A DNA stretch of 64,000 nt from Aurelia coerulea (GCA_039566865.1 CM076951.1:15571484-15635483); one strand, 5' to 3'. Numbered from the stretch's first letter, positions 43,720 through 56,806 are shown. The notes: generated by a model from the sequence alone, not told the origin. A program made the numbers and translations.

Positions 43720-45096
43720 TGGAACGCCATTTGCACAAAAATGACATAAAATAGGATTATGTTACATAAACCTATATTATGTGCACATAAACTAGGATTA
43801 TGTACATAAACCTATATTATGTCAACATAAAGTAGGATTATGAACATAAACCTATATCATGTGCACATAGTATAGGTTTATGTACATAATCCTAGTTTAT
43901 GTCGACATAATATAGGTTTATGTAACATAATCCTAGTTTATGTGCACATAATATGGGTTATCGGGACATAAACCTATATTATGTAGTGATAACCTATATT
44001 ATGTCGACATAATATAGGTTTATGTACATAATCCTAGTTTATGTGCACATAATATAGGTTTATGTACATAATCCTAGTTTATGTCGACATGATATAGGTT
44101 AGAGCACATAATGATAGTTAAAGGTGTGACTTTGTTTAGGAACAAGACACCTATCACTCTCTGGCTGCCAGGACTATTCAATTGGGGGAGAGAATAGGAT
44201 TATGACACTGGGACTCGTTATGTGTCCCAAATGGTATATCACAGGAACTGAATGTGCAATTCGGGAGCCTTTCATCTCTTTCGCTTTGGTTTCACCGCGA
44301 AACTGACACATTTTGGCTTTCGTCTGTGTTGCGTGGACATTTGAAATTAAGATGAAGCAAATTCGGATTTTCGCTGTTCTTGGTTTTCACTTGGCCATCA
44401 TTTTACTGATCGAAGCATTAAAATTGGATGGAAGCACAAAATCGTCGTAGCTCTCTGCGTCCTCAGCCATGTCACTTTGTAATAAAAATCGAAATGTGCA
44501 TACATCGTGTATAAAGCCAGTTTCACCAAAGGGAAAGAGATGAAAGGCTCCCCAATTGCTCATCCAGTTCCTGTGATATACCATTTGGGACACATAACGA
44601 GTCCCAGTGTCATAATCCTATTCTCTCCCCCAATTGAATAGTCCTGGCCGCCAGAGAGTGATAGATGTATTGTTCCAAAACAAAGTCACACCTTTAACTA
44701 TCATTATGTGCTCTAACCCATATTATGTCGACATAAACTAGGATTATGTACATAAACCTACATTATGTGGACATAAACTAGGATTATGTACATAAACCTA
44801 TATTATGTGCACATAATATAGGTTATCACTACATAATATAGGTTAATGTCGCAATAACCTATATTATGTGCACATAAACTAGGATTATGTTACATAAACC
44901 TATATTATGTCGACATAAACTAGGATTATGTACATAAACCTATATTATGTCGACATAATATAGGTTTATGTACATAATCCTAGTTTATGTCGACATAATA
45001 TAGGTTTATGTAACATAATCCTAGTTTATGTGCACATAATATAGGTTTATGTAACATAATCCTATATTATGTCATTTTTGTGCAAATGGCGTTCCA
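43720..45096. mobile_element. 1377-bp nearly complete palindrome with internal ~40-bp repeats
   Basis: The ends TGGAACGCCATTTGCACAAA and its inverse are flanked by TA (43718-43719, 45097-45098). The arms, each about 600 bp, consist of alternating modules of about 20 bp (CATAAACCTATATTATGT and CATAAACTAGGATTATGT) joined by GTGCAC or GTCGAC linkers. Each module is itself partly palindromic. The arms stay paired through unique inner sequence (CTCTCTGGC.GCCAG, ATATCACAGGAACTG) to a centre near 44400. The only ORF (44387-44593) lies in the centre and resembles nothing. It fits a TA-inserting MITE. Confidence 0.85.
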
Positions 45097-45128
45097 TAAA
45101 TTTCACAGGAAACACCCATTATCAATTG

Positions 45129-45528
45129 TTTGCTTTGCGTGGGCTCATTACAATGGAAGCCAACAGTGAGCCCACGGTTGTAAGGATGAAAGTAATTTTA
45201 GATACGGGGTAGCATTCCTACATTTCGTATGAACTGCGGAGGCAAATCATACGTTACTTAGGCATGCTAAAATGACAAAGTATTTTGGCGCGTAGTTTCA
45301 AATAATTTTGAACACATGTATACAGTCCATGAACTGGTTGGCTTTGCATGGGCTCATTACAATGGAAGCCAACAGTGAGCCAATGGTAGAACAATAGAGA
45401 ACAAAAGAAGCCCACTGAGCCCACGGTTGTAGGGATAAAAGTAATTTTAGCATTCCTACATTTCGTATTAACTGCGGAGGCAAATCATACGTCACTTAGG
45501 CATGCTAAAATGCCAAAGTATTTTATAA
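45129..45528 (+). repeat. Tandem pair of repeat A (direct), left of recombinase-like gene
   Basis: Two copies (about 45129-45349 and 45350-45528) share GGCTTTGC(G/A)TGGGCTC, ATTACAATGGAAGCCAACAG, AGTAATTTTAG, GCATTCCTACATTTCGTAT and GGCATGCTAAAATG. Inverted copies lie at 47340-47815, on the other side of the gene. Confidence 0.85.
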
Positions 45529-45729
45529 GAGAATGTATTCGATCGTGTGAATGGTCATGTCTGATTGGAAGCATTCCTATTCAATACCCACGGGAGATGA
45601 GATACTTTTTTCAACAAGCTACTCTCGTGGGAAGGAATCAGATTCGTTCTCAAGTTCAAACATTCACGCTGTTCTAATATTCTGTACCCCTTGGGGCTGA
45701 ATAATGTATAGAAGGAATGGGTTTGATCC

Positions 45730-47209
45730 ATGAATGACCTAGTTGTGCCTAAATATGAGCGATGGCCGATGGCCGACAAGACTAAGAACTGGAAAGCCTT
45801 ACAAGGCGCTGCAAAGATAAAGAGGCGATTGCACTTGAAAAAGGATAAGGATGGGGTGTGTCCTTGTCCAGTCAGCGAGTGTGATCATGAAGGATTCCGT
45901 AGTGAGAGAGGATGCAGAAAACATATTCAGACAATCCACCCTTGGTTCTATTACTTCGATAAATACCCAAGTGATGTGGTTTGTGAAAAAGGCAAAGACC
46001 AGGAAGACAGTCTGGTAAATGGCAACTCAAGTCAGTTGAGCAGTAATGGAGCTGTCTGCGAGGATATTGCATTTTCTGAGGATTTCATACGCTGGATGTG
46101 TAGTTGCAGTGGTGGAGGACGCAACGAGGCGCATGCAAATCAGATATCATCACGTGCCCTAAAATTCCTACGTCATTGTCTGTCGGAGAATCCTACTGAT
46201 AGACTTACAAGTGAAAAAATTTACTATTATCTAGGCTCAATGGAATTTCTTGTTAACTTCTTAGATCACATAACGAAAGATGAAAGTATCGGACACGCCG
46301 GACATGTCAGCTACATAAATGCTTTACTGGAAATGGTAGAATATCGGAAATTCAAAGGTATTGACAGCAATAGCCTCAATAATTTCAGTGTGGCAGTGGC
46401 GCTGCTAAAAAGAGCTCGTAAATGTGTTGCAAAGAAAATGAGAGTTCGCTGGAGTGAAGAGCTTGATATAGATACCTTGCAGAGAAAAGGGCACTGGGCG
46501 ACGATGACGGAACTGCAACAAGTGATACCATTTCACATTGGTCACAATTGACATTTGCAACGAGATTCATTGCAACATATCTTTTCTTGAGGGTGAAAGG
46601 AACCCGGCCCATGACGTATCAGTTCCTCACAGTATCCATGGTTACATCAGCTGCTGCAAATGGAGGTTTCGTAGATAAGAAGACGTTCAAAACAGCCGGG
46701 AAGTATACATTTGACTCCCTTGCCATAGATGACATCAGCATGAAAATACTGAGCGACTACATTGAGTACGTCCCGCCACACCTAAAGCCCCATCGCGACT
46801 TTCTTCTTGTAAACAGAAGCGGTGGAAACTTTGGCCACAAGCTACGAGACAGAAGGAAATTTTGGACACAGAAGACATGCACACTGCACACACCGCACTT
46901 TTGGACAAAGAGACGGAGCAGAATGGTGTGGATGCACAAGGCATCTGCAGCACGAGGTCGAGAAATCCTAAAATACCAAAGTCAGGTGCTAAATCAGCTA
47001 CCGACTGCATGGTCTTGTTTAGTGCATTCGAGGATAATCAGTTACTAAAAGGAATCAAGAAGCATGGTCTTGGGAAATGGGTAAAGATTCTTTCAGATCC
47101 AAGCTTTAATTTTGCGGAAGGACGTACAAGAAACGCCCTATTGCGAAGAGCAAGGACAACCCAGTTTCAGGACTTATATAAAAGAGATAGTGGACGAAAT
47201 CTTTTCTAA
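45730..47209 (+). pseudogene. Zinc-finger, tyrosine-recombinase-like and SANT/Myb-like protein, catalytic core deleted
   Basis: The start at 45730 gives a basic leader and a zinc finger (Cys46, Cys51, His65, His70 in CPVSECDHEGF...RKHIQTIH). A helical region follows, then, after a frameshift near 46530, FATRFIATYLFLRVKGTRPM, whose Arg fits the first catalytic Arg of tyrosine recombinases. A family-typical block runs to LLVNRSGGNFGH near 46850. The usual C-terminal block with HxxR and the Tyr is absent; the frame jumps to an acidic linker and a SANT/Myb-like C-terminus (FSAFEDNQLLKGIKKHG) ending at 47209. From memory this architecture is multi-copy in cnidarians and Crypton-like. It lies between inverted repeats. 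No search was possible. Confidence 0.6.
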
Positions 47210-47339
47210 TGATTTAGATAATTGCTGTTGACAATTTGGAAATTTTAAAAGTTGAACATTGATGAATTGAAAGCAATTTCAAATTTGACTCTTGTTTATT
47301 TGCAATGCCCTGTTCCGATGTGATTTTGCAGGGAGAATT

Positions 47340-47815
47340 CTTTTGAAGTTCTAAAATTACTTTCATCCATAAAACTTTGGGCTCAGTGGGCTTCTTTTGT
47401 TCTCTATTGTCCTACCATTGGCTCACCCTTGGCTTCAACTGGAATGAGCCCAACCAAAGCCAACAATTTCATGGACAGCATAGAAGTATTCAAAAATATT
47501 TCAAATTGCGCGCCAAAATACTTCATCATTTTAGCATGCCTTTGACACCAGTGCCAAATGACGTAATGATCTGCCTCCGCAGTTGATTAATAGGAAGTGC
47601 AGGAATGTTACCCCGCATTTAGAATAACTTTCATCTATAAAACCGTGGGCTCAGTGGGCTTCTTTTGTTCTCTATTGTTCTACCATTGGCTCACCATTGG
47701 CTTCAACTGGAATGAGCCCAACCAAAGCCAACGATTTCATGGACAGCATAGAAGTGTTCAAAACTATTTCAAATTGCGCGCCAAAATACTTGGTCATTTG
47801 CCTTTGCCGTTAAAT
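47340..47815 (-). repeat. Tandem pair of repeat A (inverted), right of recombinase-like gene
   Basis: Two inverted copies (about 47340-47600 and 47615-47815) are each marked by CAGTGGGCTTCTTTTGTTCT, CTACCATTGGCTCACC, GGCTTCAACTGGAATGAGCC and GCGCGCCAAAATACTT. With the left pair they frame the gene at 45730-47209 and separate it from the convergent helicase gene. Confidence 0.85.
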
Positions 47816-47961
47816 TATGTGACATGGAGAAGAATTTACACATCATGAACTGTAGACAGCTGTTTTTCTGAATTCTTTCAGAAATACGAATACAATCATA
47901 ACAATTATGGACGGAATACAATCATATGTATATTTAACGCAACAAATGTTTAATTTTGTTG

Positions 47962-50959
47962 TCACTCATCGGTGTTTACTAAAAAGAGTAAATTTTTGTG
48001 CTTTGTCTTCTTTGGCTGGGAGGTTTCTGCTATGTCTTCTAGCGAGCGTTTTGTTTCCCTTAATCTTCTTGCAGCAACAAACACCGGCTCACCTTGGCAG
48101 GCAGGGCTACTCCTTACTAAACGTATACCTATTTTTTCCGGAAGATTCTGTATCACATCGATTATGTGGGGATATTTATCAAAGAAGTCTTCACTGTTGA
48201 TGTTGCCGAACTCACCCATAACGAGGCGCCAACTTTCTGCAATGTGTGATGGCATCTCTTCTCGTTCCAGTCTTGCTTTTGCTATACATTTGTGTGTATA
48301 GGTGAGGGGACGTTTTTCAAAGAAGGAATTTTCGAGCTGGCATTTTACTTGCCGGTAAAAACTGTAGCTGTTTAACTCTGCAGTTTGTTCTGGCTGTGCA
48401 CATGGTATCTCATCATCAGATTCTTCTCCTTCGTTTAATGGTTGATACTGGCAGCTACTTACATACCTTGTTGCAACTTCCTCATTGGATGTCGTCGGTA
48501 AATCATTTGTTTGATGCAACAAATTTGACTGTATTTGGTGGATTGCTGTATTGCTGTTGTCTGTGACAGACGTTTCTTGCAAATTGTCAAGCAGACCAAG
48601 GAGACGATCCTCCTCTTCCAGCTCAGTTGATGCCTGATTTGAAATTTCCACTGCGTCTGCTTGCAGGTCCGGGTGAATGAAGCATACCGGAGCGATGTAA
48701 TTCGGCTCTTCAGCAGCAATGATTCTTGCACCTGATGACACATCTGCTTCTTGTATGTCTTATAGTGTCTTTATATCGAGGAGGTCTTTACCTCCACCGT
48801 TTGCAAAGTCGGGATCTTCACTCTCTTTTTGAATTTGTTCCTCGTACCACAGCTCTTCAGGTTCTATGAAGTCCCGATACTTCGCAATCTCACTGGCCAT
48901 ACAGCGAATGCACGCCATGGAGTTTTTGCGCATCCATTTGTCTGCCCTGACAACAGTAGATGGCAAGGACTCTGTTTCGAAGCAAGTGATACATCCTCGA
49001 ACGTTCTCCTCCTCGATTCCGAAATGTGGTACGCAATTTTTTGTTATGTAGAAGGGACTGGAGTTGTCAACAATTGACGGAGATTGGAGTTTTATTGACT
49101 TCACCATCATTCCGCCTTGCAGCACAGTTTTACCATGTCAGAATTTAGGCTATTTTCTGACCATTCATCCATGCAGACTAGCTCCGTGTTCTCGTCAATC
49201 ATAGACGCAGCAAATTGCTTCTTGCTGATGATTGCTGCTATCCTTTTTGAAGGGATGACTCCCAACAAAACATTCAGCGAGCTGGTTTTGCCAGAATCTT
49301 TTGGTCCAAAGACCACCAGCTTCCTGATTTTATGGGGCATCTTGTGTGCCATTAGGCACTGGTAAAATTTGTTGAGAAACATGGCACATTCCTGATCCTC
49401 CTCAAATGAATTCATGATTCCCTCCTTGAAATACTTTGCATCACTTTCCAATTTGCTATCAAAATCTATGAACATGCGTGGAGAAATTGGTCCTTTCTGC
49501 TCCGGCCCCAATGGACATTCGATGAATTTACGCTTACGAATGTCAAAGAACATACCATCCTTAACCTCAATCAAATTGAAATCAATTGTCATCTGCTTGA
49601 AGATCTCGCATGCATCTGTTGACATCATCTTTATCAGATTTCCCATGTGCTTTCCAATACCTTCCCTCACAACTTTACTTGCAAGCATCTTGTTTAGGTA
49701 TTTCTCCACTATCATGATCTCAACATAGGTAAATCTGGCTGCTTTCAGCATGCCATATACGCTGCCTTTGTACAGGATATGCTGGAATTTCTGCATGGCA
49801 TGGTTTAGCCTTTCAATCGTCATAAATAGGTCAGAACTTGGCTGGGCGACCATAGGCGCTGTTGCATTCTCTTTTACAAGTTCTAACAACCGAAATTGAA
49901 GACCATCTTTGTCCAACTGGAGAGCTGCTCGCCTCACGTCTTCTAATACATTTGGGTTGACCACAACTATCCGCACATGTGTTTGATACTTCTTTGCCAT
50001 TTGGGTTGGTGTCTCACCATTCTCAAATGCCCGTTCCACTTTATCTCTTGTCCAATGAGTTGCAATGGATGCTATTTTCTTAGTATAGCAGAAGCCTGCT
50101 GAATCAGATGCCAGTTGTTGCACAGCAAAGTTCTTGTGATCTTTCACAACGACGGAAAGGTCTTTTGCCAATCTTGCTGTGGCCTTTTCTTCCTCTGCAA
50201 ATGACACACGTGTGTTGATGCTTTTAACATTTGCTTCGGTGTATTCGTTGTGAAGCAATCGTACTATCGACTCAACGCTGCAGTCTTCTAAGGGACTGTA
50301 GGCCACAAAGTATGCCACTCCAGGGTTAAAAAATGAGGTACCTATCAGCGGTTTCTCTTCTTCATCTTCAGCTTCTGACTTGTCAGACAGCATTTCTTTG
50401 CCGCTGTTCTCTGTAGCTTCAATCGACTGCCCAGCTTGTGTTAGCTCTTCTTTTTCGGTCGCTTCCGGATATTGTTCACCCTGTCTTGATTCTCTAGCAT
50501 TGGTGTTCGTGCCAGTTAGTGCAGATATAAAGAAATGGATCCCTTCTTTTTGTGCCAGTGCATCATCCATGGACATGCGTTTGGATACGATGAGGTCTTT
50601 CGCAAGGTTTCTATCATCTGCCCGCCATATCGCACGGCAACTCATAGAAGCAGTGTTGTTAATCACCTACTTTTATAAAAAGATGAAAGGAAATGCAAGG
50701 CTTTGAAAAAGAAATCCAATCCAGGAGCTACAGCTAAATTGGCCACAGCAAATCGTCAGACTAAAGACTAAAAGAATAGCAAAAGCGAAAATAAGCTTTT
50801 TGTAGTACTCACCAGAGGCAAAATGTTCGCTCTGAGTGAATTGCGTATCCTCTTCGATGACAGCCGCTTTGCCGGTAATCGATTTAGCAAGGAGAGCTCG
50901 CCTGGATTTCGTAGCATGTTGACTTTATTGAGAAACCGATCAACTGAGAAGCCAACCAT
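47962..50959 (-). pseudogene. SF3-type helicase gene with one intron, three coding parts
   Basis: Exon 1 (50959-50813, 49 codons) ends at GTGAGT. The intron (50812-50667) ends TAG, and exon 2 follows in phase 0. Exon 2 is open for 519 codons: an acidic region, a helical region (VSFAEEEKATARLAKDLSVV), then Walker A GPKDSGKT (exon-2 residues 454-461) and Walker B ELVCMDEW. After a frameshift near 49110 comes motif C (PFYITKNCVPHFG) and a Cys-containing stretch (CIRCM). An in-frame TAA at 48760-48762 precedes a 259-codon acidic tail. The motif order is that of superfamily-3 helicases, which unwind DNA for replication in small DNA viruses and some mobile elements. It is convergent with the recombinase-like gene. 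A mobile-element origin is inferred. Confidence 0.68.
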
Positions 50960-51079
50960 GTTTGGCTTCCCTTTAAAGCTATGATGATGCCCAAAGGAAA
51001 GAGGAACAATTGAACATGGTTCCTACCATCACTAACGAAATTGGCTTCTCCTCCAAGAATGATCTTGGGACATAAAATT

Positions 51080-51842
51080 GTGTGTTATTGTGAACAAATG
51101 ATCAAGGAATACGAATTTGAGATAATGATATTTGGGACTACTGGAATTCAAGAACATGTGTTGTTGTGAACTAATGATCAAAGGAACACGAAGTTGAGAT
51201 AATGATATTTGGGACTACCATTTATGAATGAGATCTTTCTTCAAAGAAGTTCTGCCTATAAATTGAGAAATATAAATACATTCATGGTTCCAAAGGTAAA
51301 TACTGTTAATCATGGTACTGAAACGGTCCAATATAGAGGGCAGCGTATTTGGCAGTCCGTTCCACAGGAAATCAAAGATGCAAATTATCTGCAACAATTC
51401 AAGAATAAAATAAAATTTTGGAAAAATGTAGATTATGACTGCAGACTTTGCGAACGATACATAGCAGGGCTCGGCTTTTTATAGTTTCATACATCTTGCT
51501 TGTAGATTTTATATATAGATTTTATGAATTTTGTAATTTTATTGACTATTTACTTGCATATACTTTGTATCATTGTATTTACTGGTATCATTGTAATTAA
51601 TTTGTTGCCTTGAATTAGCATTTCTTTTTATATTTAGCTATGTAAGTTGCCAACTTTAAATAAAATGATGATAATAATAATAATAATAACCGGAATTCAG
51701 GAACATGTGTTATTGTGAACTAATGATCAATGAAACACGAAATTGACATCAGACGGCTTCTCCTTCAAGAATGAACTTGGGAACAGAAAATCGTGTGTTA
51801 TTGTGAACAAATGATCAAGGGAATATAAATTTGAGACAATGC
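51080..51842. repeat. Direct repeats of ~70 bp, split by a LINE tail
   Basis: Units containing TGTGTTATTGTGAACAAATG, ATCAAGGAA and GAGATAATGATATTTGGGAC recur near 51080, 51155, 51705 and 51795. A LINE fragment separates the second and third units. Confidence 0.7.
51220..51689 (+). pseudogene. LINE-E: 3' end of a CR1/L2-like LINE
   Basis: A frame of about 87 codons (to the stop at 51482-51484) reads MNEIFLQRSSAYKLRNI, YRGQRIWQSVPQEIK and CRLCERYIAGLGF, the typical RT-protein C-terminus of CR1/L2 LINEs and similar in kind to the LINE-A tail. It is 5'-truncated just upstream. A 3' UTR ending in (AAT)n at 51671-51689 follows. Only ACC is shared by the flanks, so any TSD is very short. Confidence 0.75.
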
Positions 51843-53680
<1,838 letters not shown>

Positions 53681-53682
53681 AG

Positions 53683-54003
53683 ATTTGGTTTCAGAAAGAA
53701 AGATATGGTTTGTATTTTTGAAGAAGAATTTTGGTTTCTAAAACAATTATTTTGGTTTCTTAAAAAAGAGGTTTGGTTTCTAAAAGAAAAATTTTATTTT
53801 GAAAAGAAAGATTTGCCTTTGAAAAGAAAGATTTGATCTTGAAAAGAAAGATCTGATTTTGAAAAGAAAGATTTGGTTTTGAAAAGAAAACATTGGTTTT
53901 AAAAAGAAATTTTTGGCTTTGAAAAGAAAGATTTGGTTTTGAAAAGAAAGATTTGGTTTTGAAAAATAAAGATTTGGTTTTGAAAAAGGAAGATTTGGTT
54001 TGA
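53683..54003 (+). repeat. ~21-bp minisatellite (GAAAAGAAAGATTTGGTTTT)
   Basis: About 14-15 units, diverged at the left and nearly uniform at 53820-54003. It codes for Phe/Lys-rich repeats on the minus strand (53760-54026), which I treat as non-genic. Confidence 0.9.
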
Positions 54004-54029
54004 CTTGTGGGCCACCGTAGATACAAGCC

Positions 54030-54425
54030 ATGACTGTATTGGGGGGAAAAGAGCCAAATTTTTCCGACTATAAAACCATCAACAACAACAGCAACAAAAA
54101 CAGTTGTAGGAACATGAGTGAACTGATTCCTCAGTAACTATAATTTAGCCATATTTCGCAAGCCAAACTTGCAATCCACACAATTAGTAACCACTTATCA
54201 AAATATGCCATAAATTCCATGATTCCTGTAAGAATTTACCTTTTAACGGTCGTGAATTCATGCTTTTTGCATCATTTCTCTTAAAAATCTTCTAAAGGTA
54301 GTTATCACACAAGAGAGCTTCTAACAGAAAATCTAACAAGAGAGAAAAATGTCCTATATATGGTCTCCTTGGGGGCGCTCTACCCCCGGCTACCCCCCAC
54401 CCCCAACTGGCCTCGGCCCTGGATA
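54030..54425. mobile_element. Non-autonomous element fragment (hAT-like right end)
   Basis: The right end reads CAGGGCCGAGGCCAGTTGGG on the minus strand. The same end recurs at 56375-56421. The left part (CATCAACAACAACAGCAACA near 54068) recurs at 54570. Ends and TSD are not fully resolved, so it is a partial call. Confidence 0.4.
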
Positions 54426-54601
54426 TAGTAGAAGAATTTGATCTAGTACACAGGCCCTTTATATATAGATAATGAATTTATTTACATCAGAAATACGTGA
54501 ATCAAGCAGGCCCGATACCAGCCTTAATTCATAGGGGGGCAAAGCACCAAAAATTTTCCGACGCTTTCAAATCAACAACAACAGCAACAACCCCAATTTT
54601 A

Positions 54602-55246
54602 GAAACATATGCCAACACGAGCCACTGGCTTCGGAATCGGCAAGCTCGTCTGAATCTGAAGATAGGCCTAGACATGCAGGAGGAGCAAGAGCAAGGGAAG
54701 GTCGTCGCGAAGATGAACCTCAGGACAAGGATGGTATCAGACCGTCACAACTTCGAGCCAGATTTGAAGGCACAGTGTCGTTACAAGAGTGGTAAGTAAA
54801 CATTGAAATCTTACTAAAATAGCTTCTTGCTTGTTGGGGGAAAGGCCGTTTGTGAAATGTGTTTGCTTGACCATCACATAAATTTCTGGCTGGGGCTTCC
54901 GGCTTCGAGAGGCGTGTAGGCTTGTAGGCCAAGGTTTCTTGTTAATGTTTTGCATAGCATAGTACATGTACAAGCATCGAAGGATAATTTTGCCTACATA
55001 TTTTATATTTAGGTGTTCCTGTGGAAAGTGCTCCACCGAATTGTTAGAGAGTGCACGGGAATACCGCTGTTGTAACGAAGTCCATGAGGCGATTGGTAAA
55101 GTGGTGTTCGAAGGTGGCGATGAGAGTTGTCTCACTCTAACTGAAAATTTTAAGGCTGTGGTGAACAGGGAGGTTCTGTTGCTAGCAGCACCTCTCCTGA
55201 AAACACGAGAAGGCAAGAGGTACAGAAAACATGCCAATGAGAATGA
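54602..55246 (+). CDS. Two exons of a P2X7 cytoplasmic-domain-like protein
   Basis: Exon 1 (54602-54791) encodes an acidic, Arg-rich linker ending SLQEW, with the Trp codon split TG/G across the intron. Donor GTAAGT is at 54792, and acceptor TTTATATTTAG ends at 55012. Exon 2 (55013-55246) gives CSCGKCS, then a CC pair, ESCLTLTENFKAVVN, VLLLAAPLL and YRKHANEN, with donor GTAAGT at 55247. The Cys pattern and order match the zinc-binding intracellular 'ballast' domain of P2X7, which occurs alone in many cnidarian proteins. The expected next exon (YR..AYRQF..W-like) was not found nearby. Exon 1's start is a guess. It could be a host gene or a multi-copy family. Confidence 0.55.
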
Positions 55247-56365
55247 GTAAGTTTAATTTACATAAATCAAGGTATATATATTCAAAACAATATTTTGTAA
55301 CTCAGCAGAATAGACTTAATTAAACATTTCATAAAAAGGGCCTCGGAACTTTCTCCCTGATGTTTGTCTTTTAATTTTTGTTGACATTTTGAAACCAGAA
55401 AAATCATGAATTGGACAAGCCCTCCCCCCTTTCCTTGTAGTGAGGTCTACTGGGGTGGAATAGGTAGACTGGGGTAAAATTGGTAATGCTGATTGCGGAA
55501 ATATGGTATATTGTGAACAATTCAATCAATATCCAATATTTGAAATTGCTTGTGTGGCTATACAGACGTCGAAACTCGAGTCGAAAGATCAAGAAAAGAG
55601 CAAAGCTGATGTCGTTTAGTTGCCAGTGTAGAAGTTTTCGGATTTATTTTATAAGTAACCGGTATTTTATGGAAAGGAGAAATCCGCAGCGAAGAGAATC
55701 AAGCCAGTCAAAGCTTACGCCATGAAAATCGTTGTTTACCTTAGGCCCTCTGATGAAAGTTCACGTCGAAGTCGTCCTTCCACAGTGTGGTAGGTTTTGT
55801 GTCAAATCATATTTGTTTTCGTCTATATATACCGTACGGAAGACATGGATAAATTGGTTGGGGTTTCGCAAACAAGATAGGTAAACTTCGTCATGGATAT
55901 GCATTTACGTTCTCAGACACCGTTGCGAAATCGTGGCAGTGGTATGCATGTTTACTGATTTGCGTCATAAATTCACAAAGTTCTAACATATTGTCAGGCA
56001 GTGAAGCAAGAATAACTTTGAATGAGCAATTGATTTAATTCCAATAACGTAAGCAAGTATTTTCGAGTAAGAATAAGTCCTTACACTGAAAGAAATCGTT
56101 TTCATTCCATTTTAAAACATGCACGAAAGGACTGTTGTGCTCCTTTGATGACTAGATTTTGGAATTATTTCGTAGTTTCAACGTTGGAGCCTTCAAAATT
56201 GGTCAATATGAAGAAAAAAATGCTGTGGATTCAAAATTCATGTCAAAATTTATCCTCGAAAGTCAATAAATTCATGTTCTATGCATCATTTTCCCAGTAA
56301 AGTCTTCTAAATGTGGGCCTGTAACAACAACAAAAATCCGACAAGTGGAATAAAACTTCCAACAA
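55247..56365. other. Non-coding stretch, presumed intron or intergenic
   Basis: It follows the splice donor at 55247. No continuing P2X7-like exon was recognised on the plus strand, and no repeat structure was seen. Confidence 0.35.
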
Positions 56366-56425
56366 ATGGCTTTCTGGTGGGGGCGCTCCACCCTCCAGCC
56401 CTCCCACTGGCCTCGGCCCTGGAAT
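56366..56425. mobile_element. Fragment of the CAGGGCCGAGGCCAG element
   Basis: The GGGGGCGCTCCACCCTCCAG and CACTGGCCTCGGCCCTGG segments repeat the end seen at 54366-54423. Only this end was identified. Confidence 0.45.
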
Positions 56426-56779
56426 CAAGATACTAAAATAAAATGGACTGACTCTTTTATGTACGCTGTAATGTACTTGATCACAGTTGTAACCGTGAAT
56501 GCTTTTCAATGTTATAAGAAAGGCAAAAAAGGTAGGATGAAAACAAAAAGAAATAGGCCGAAGGTATTTACTAAAGTGAGGAATAACCTACATCCACCCA
56601 CAATGATCTGCAACCACCCACAATGACCCAGTCCGATGAACAACAACAACTGATTTGTAGCCTCGATTCGAGTGTGTTGCCTCGTTTCCATTTCCATTCT
56701 TCGCGCCTTTTTTCCGCTCCCGCTCTTGCATCTTGCATGCGGTCCTGGTTTTGCCTGCAGCAATGGTGGTGCTTCAAGA

Positions 56780-56806
56780 TGGCCAACTCAGAAGAAATTA
56801 TCGATG
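56780..56806 (+). CDS. Possible first coding exon (MANSEEIID)
   Basis: ATG at 56780 with an AAG upstream context is followed by nine codons and a strong donor GTAAGT at 56807. The preceding ~100 bp are less AT-rich than the surroundings, as in a 5' UTR. The next exon is not identified. This is a weak call. Confidence 0.3.

Noticed and set aside
43740..45070. CRISPR-like array of short repeats
   Set aside because: The modules alternate and are inverted within a palindrome with no unique spacers, and the organism is a eukaryote.
47962..50959. Calling the SF3 helicase an integrated parvovirus- or papillomavirus-like genome
   Set aside because: No capsid gene or nickase motifs were seen; the gene has an intron and sits beside a recombinase-like gene, so a cellular mobile element is the more cautious reading.
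53683..54031. Phe/Lys-rich repeat protein ORFs
   Set aside because: They are generated by the 21-bp minisatellite in two frames, with no start context or splice structure.
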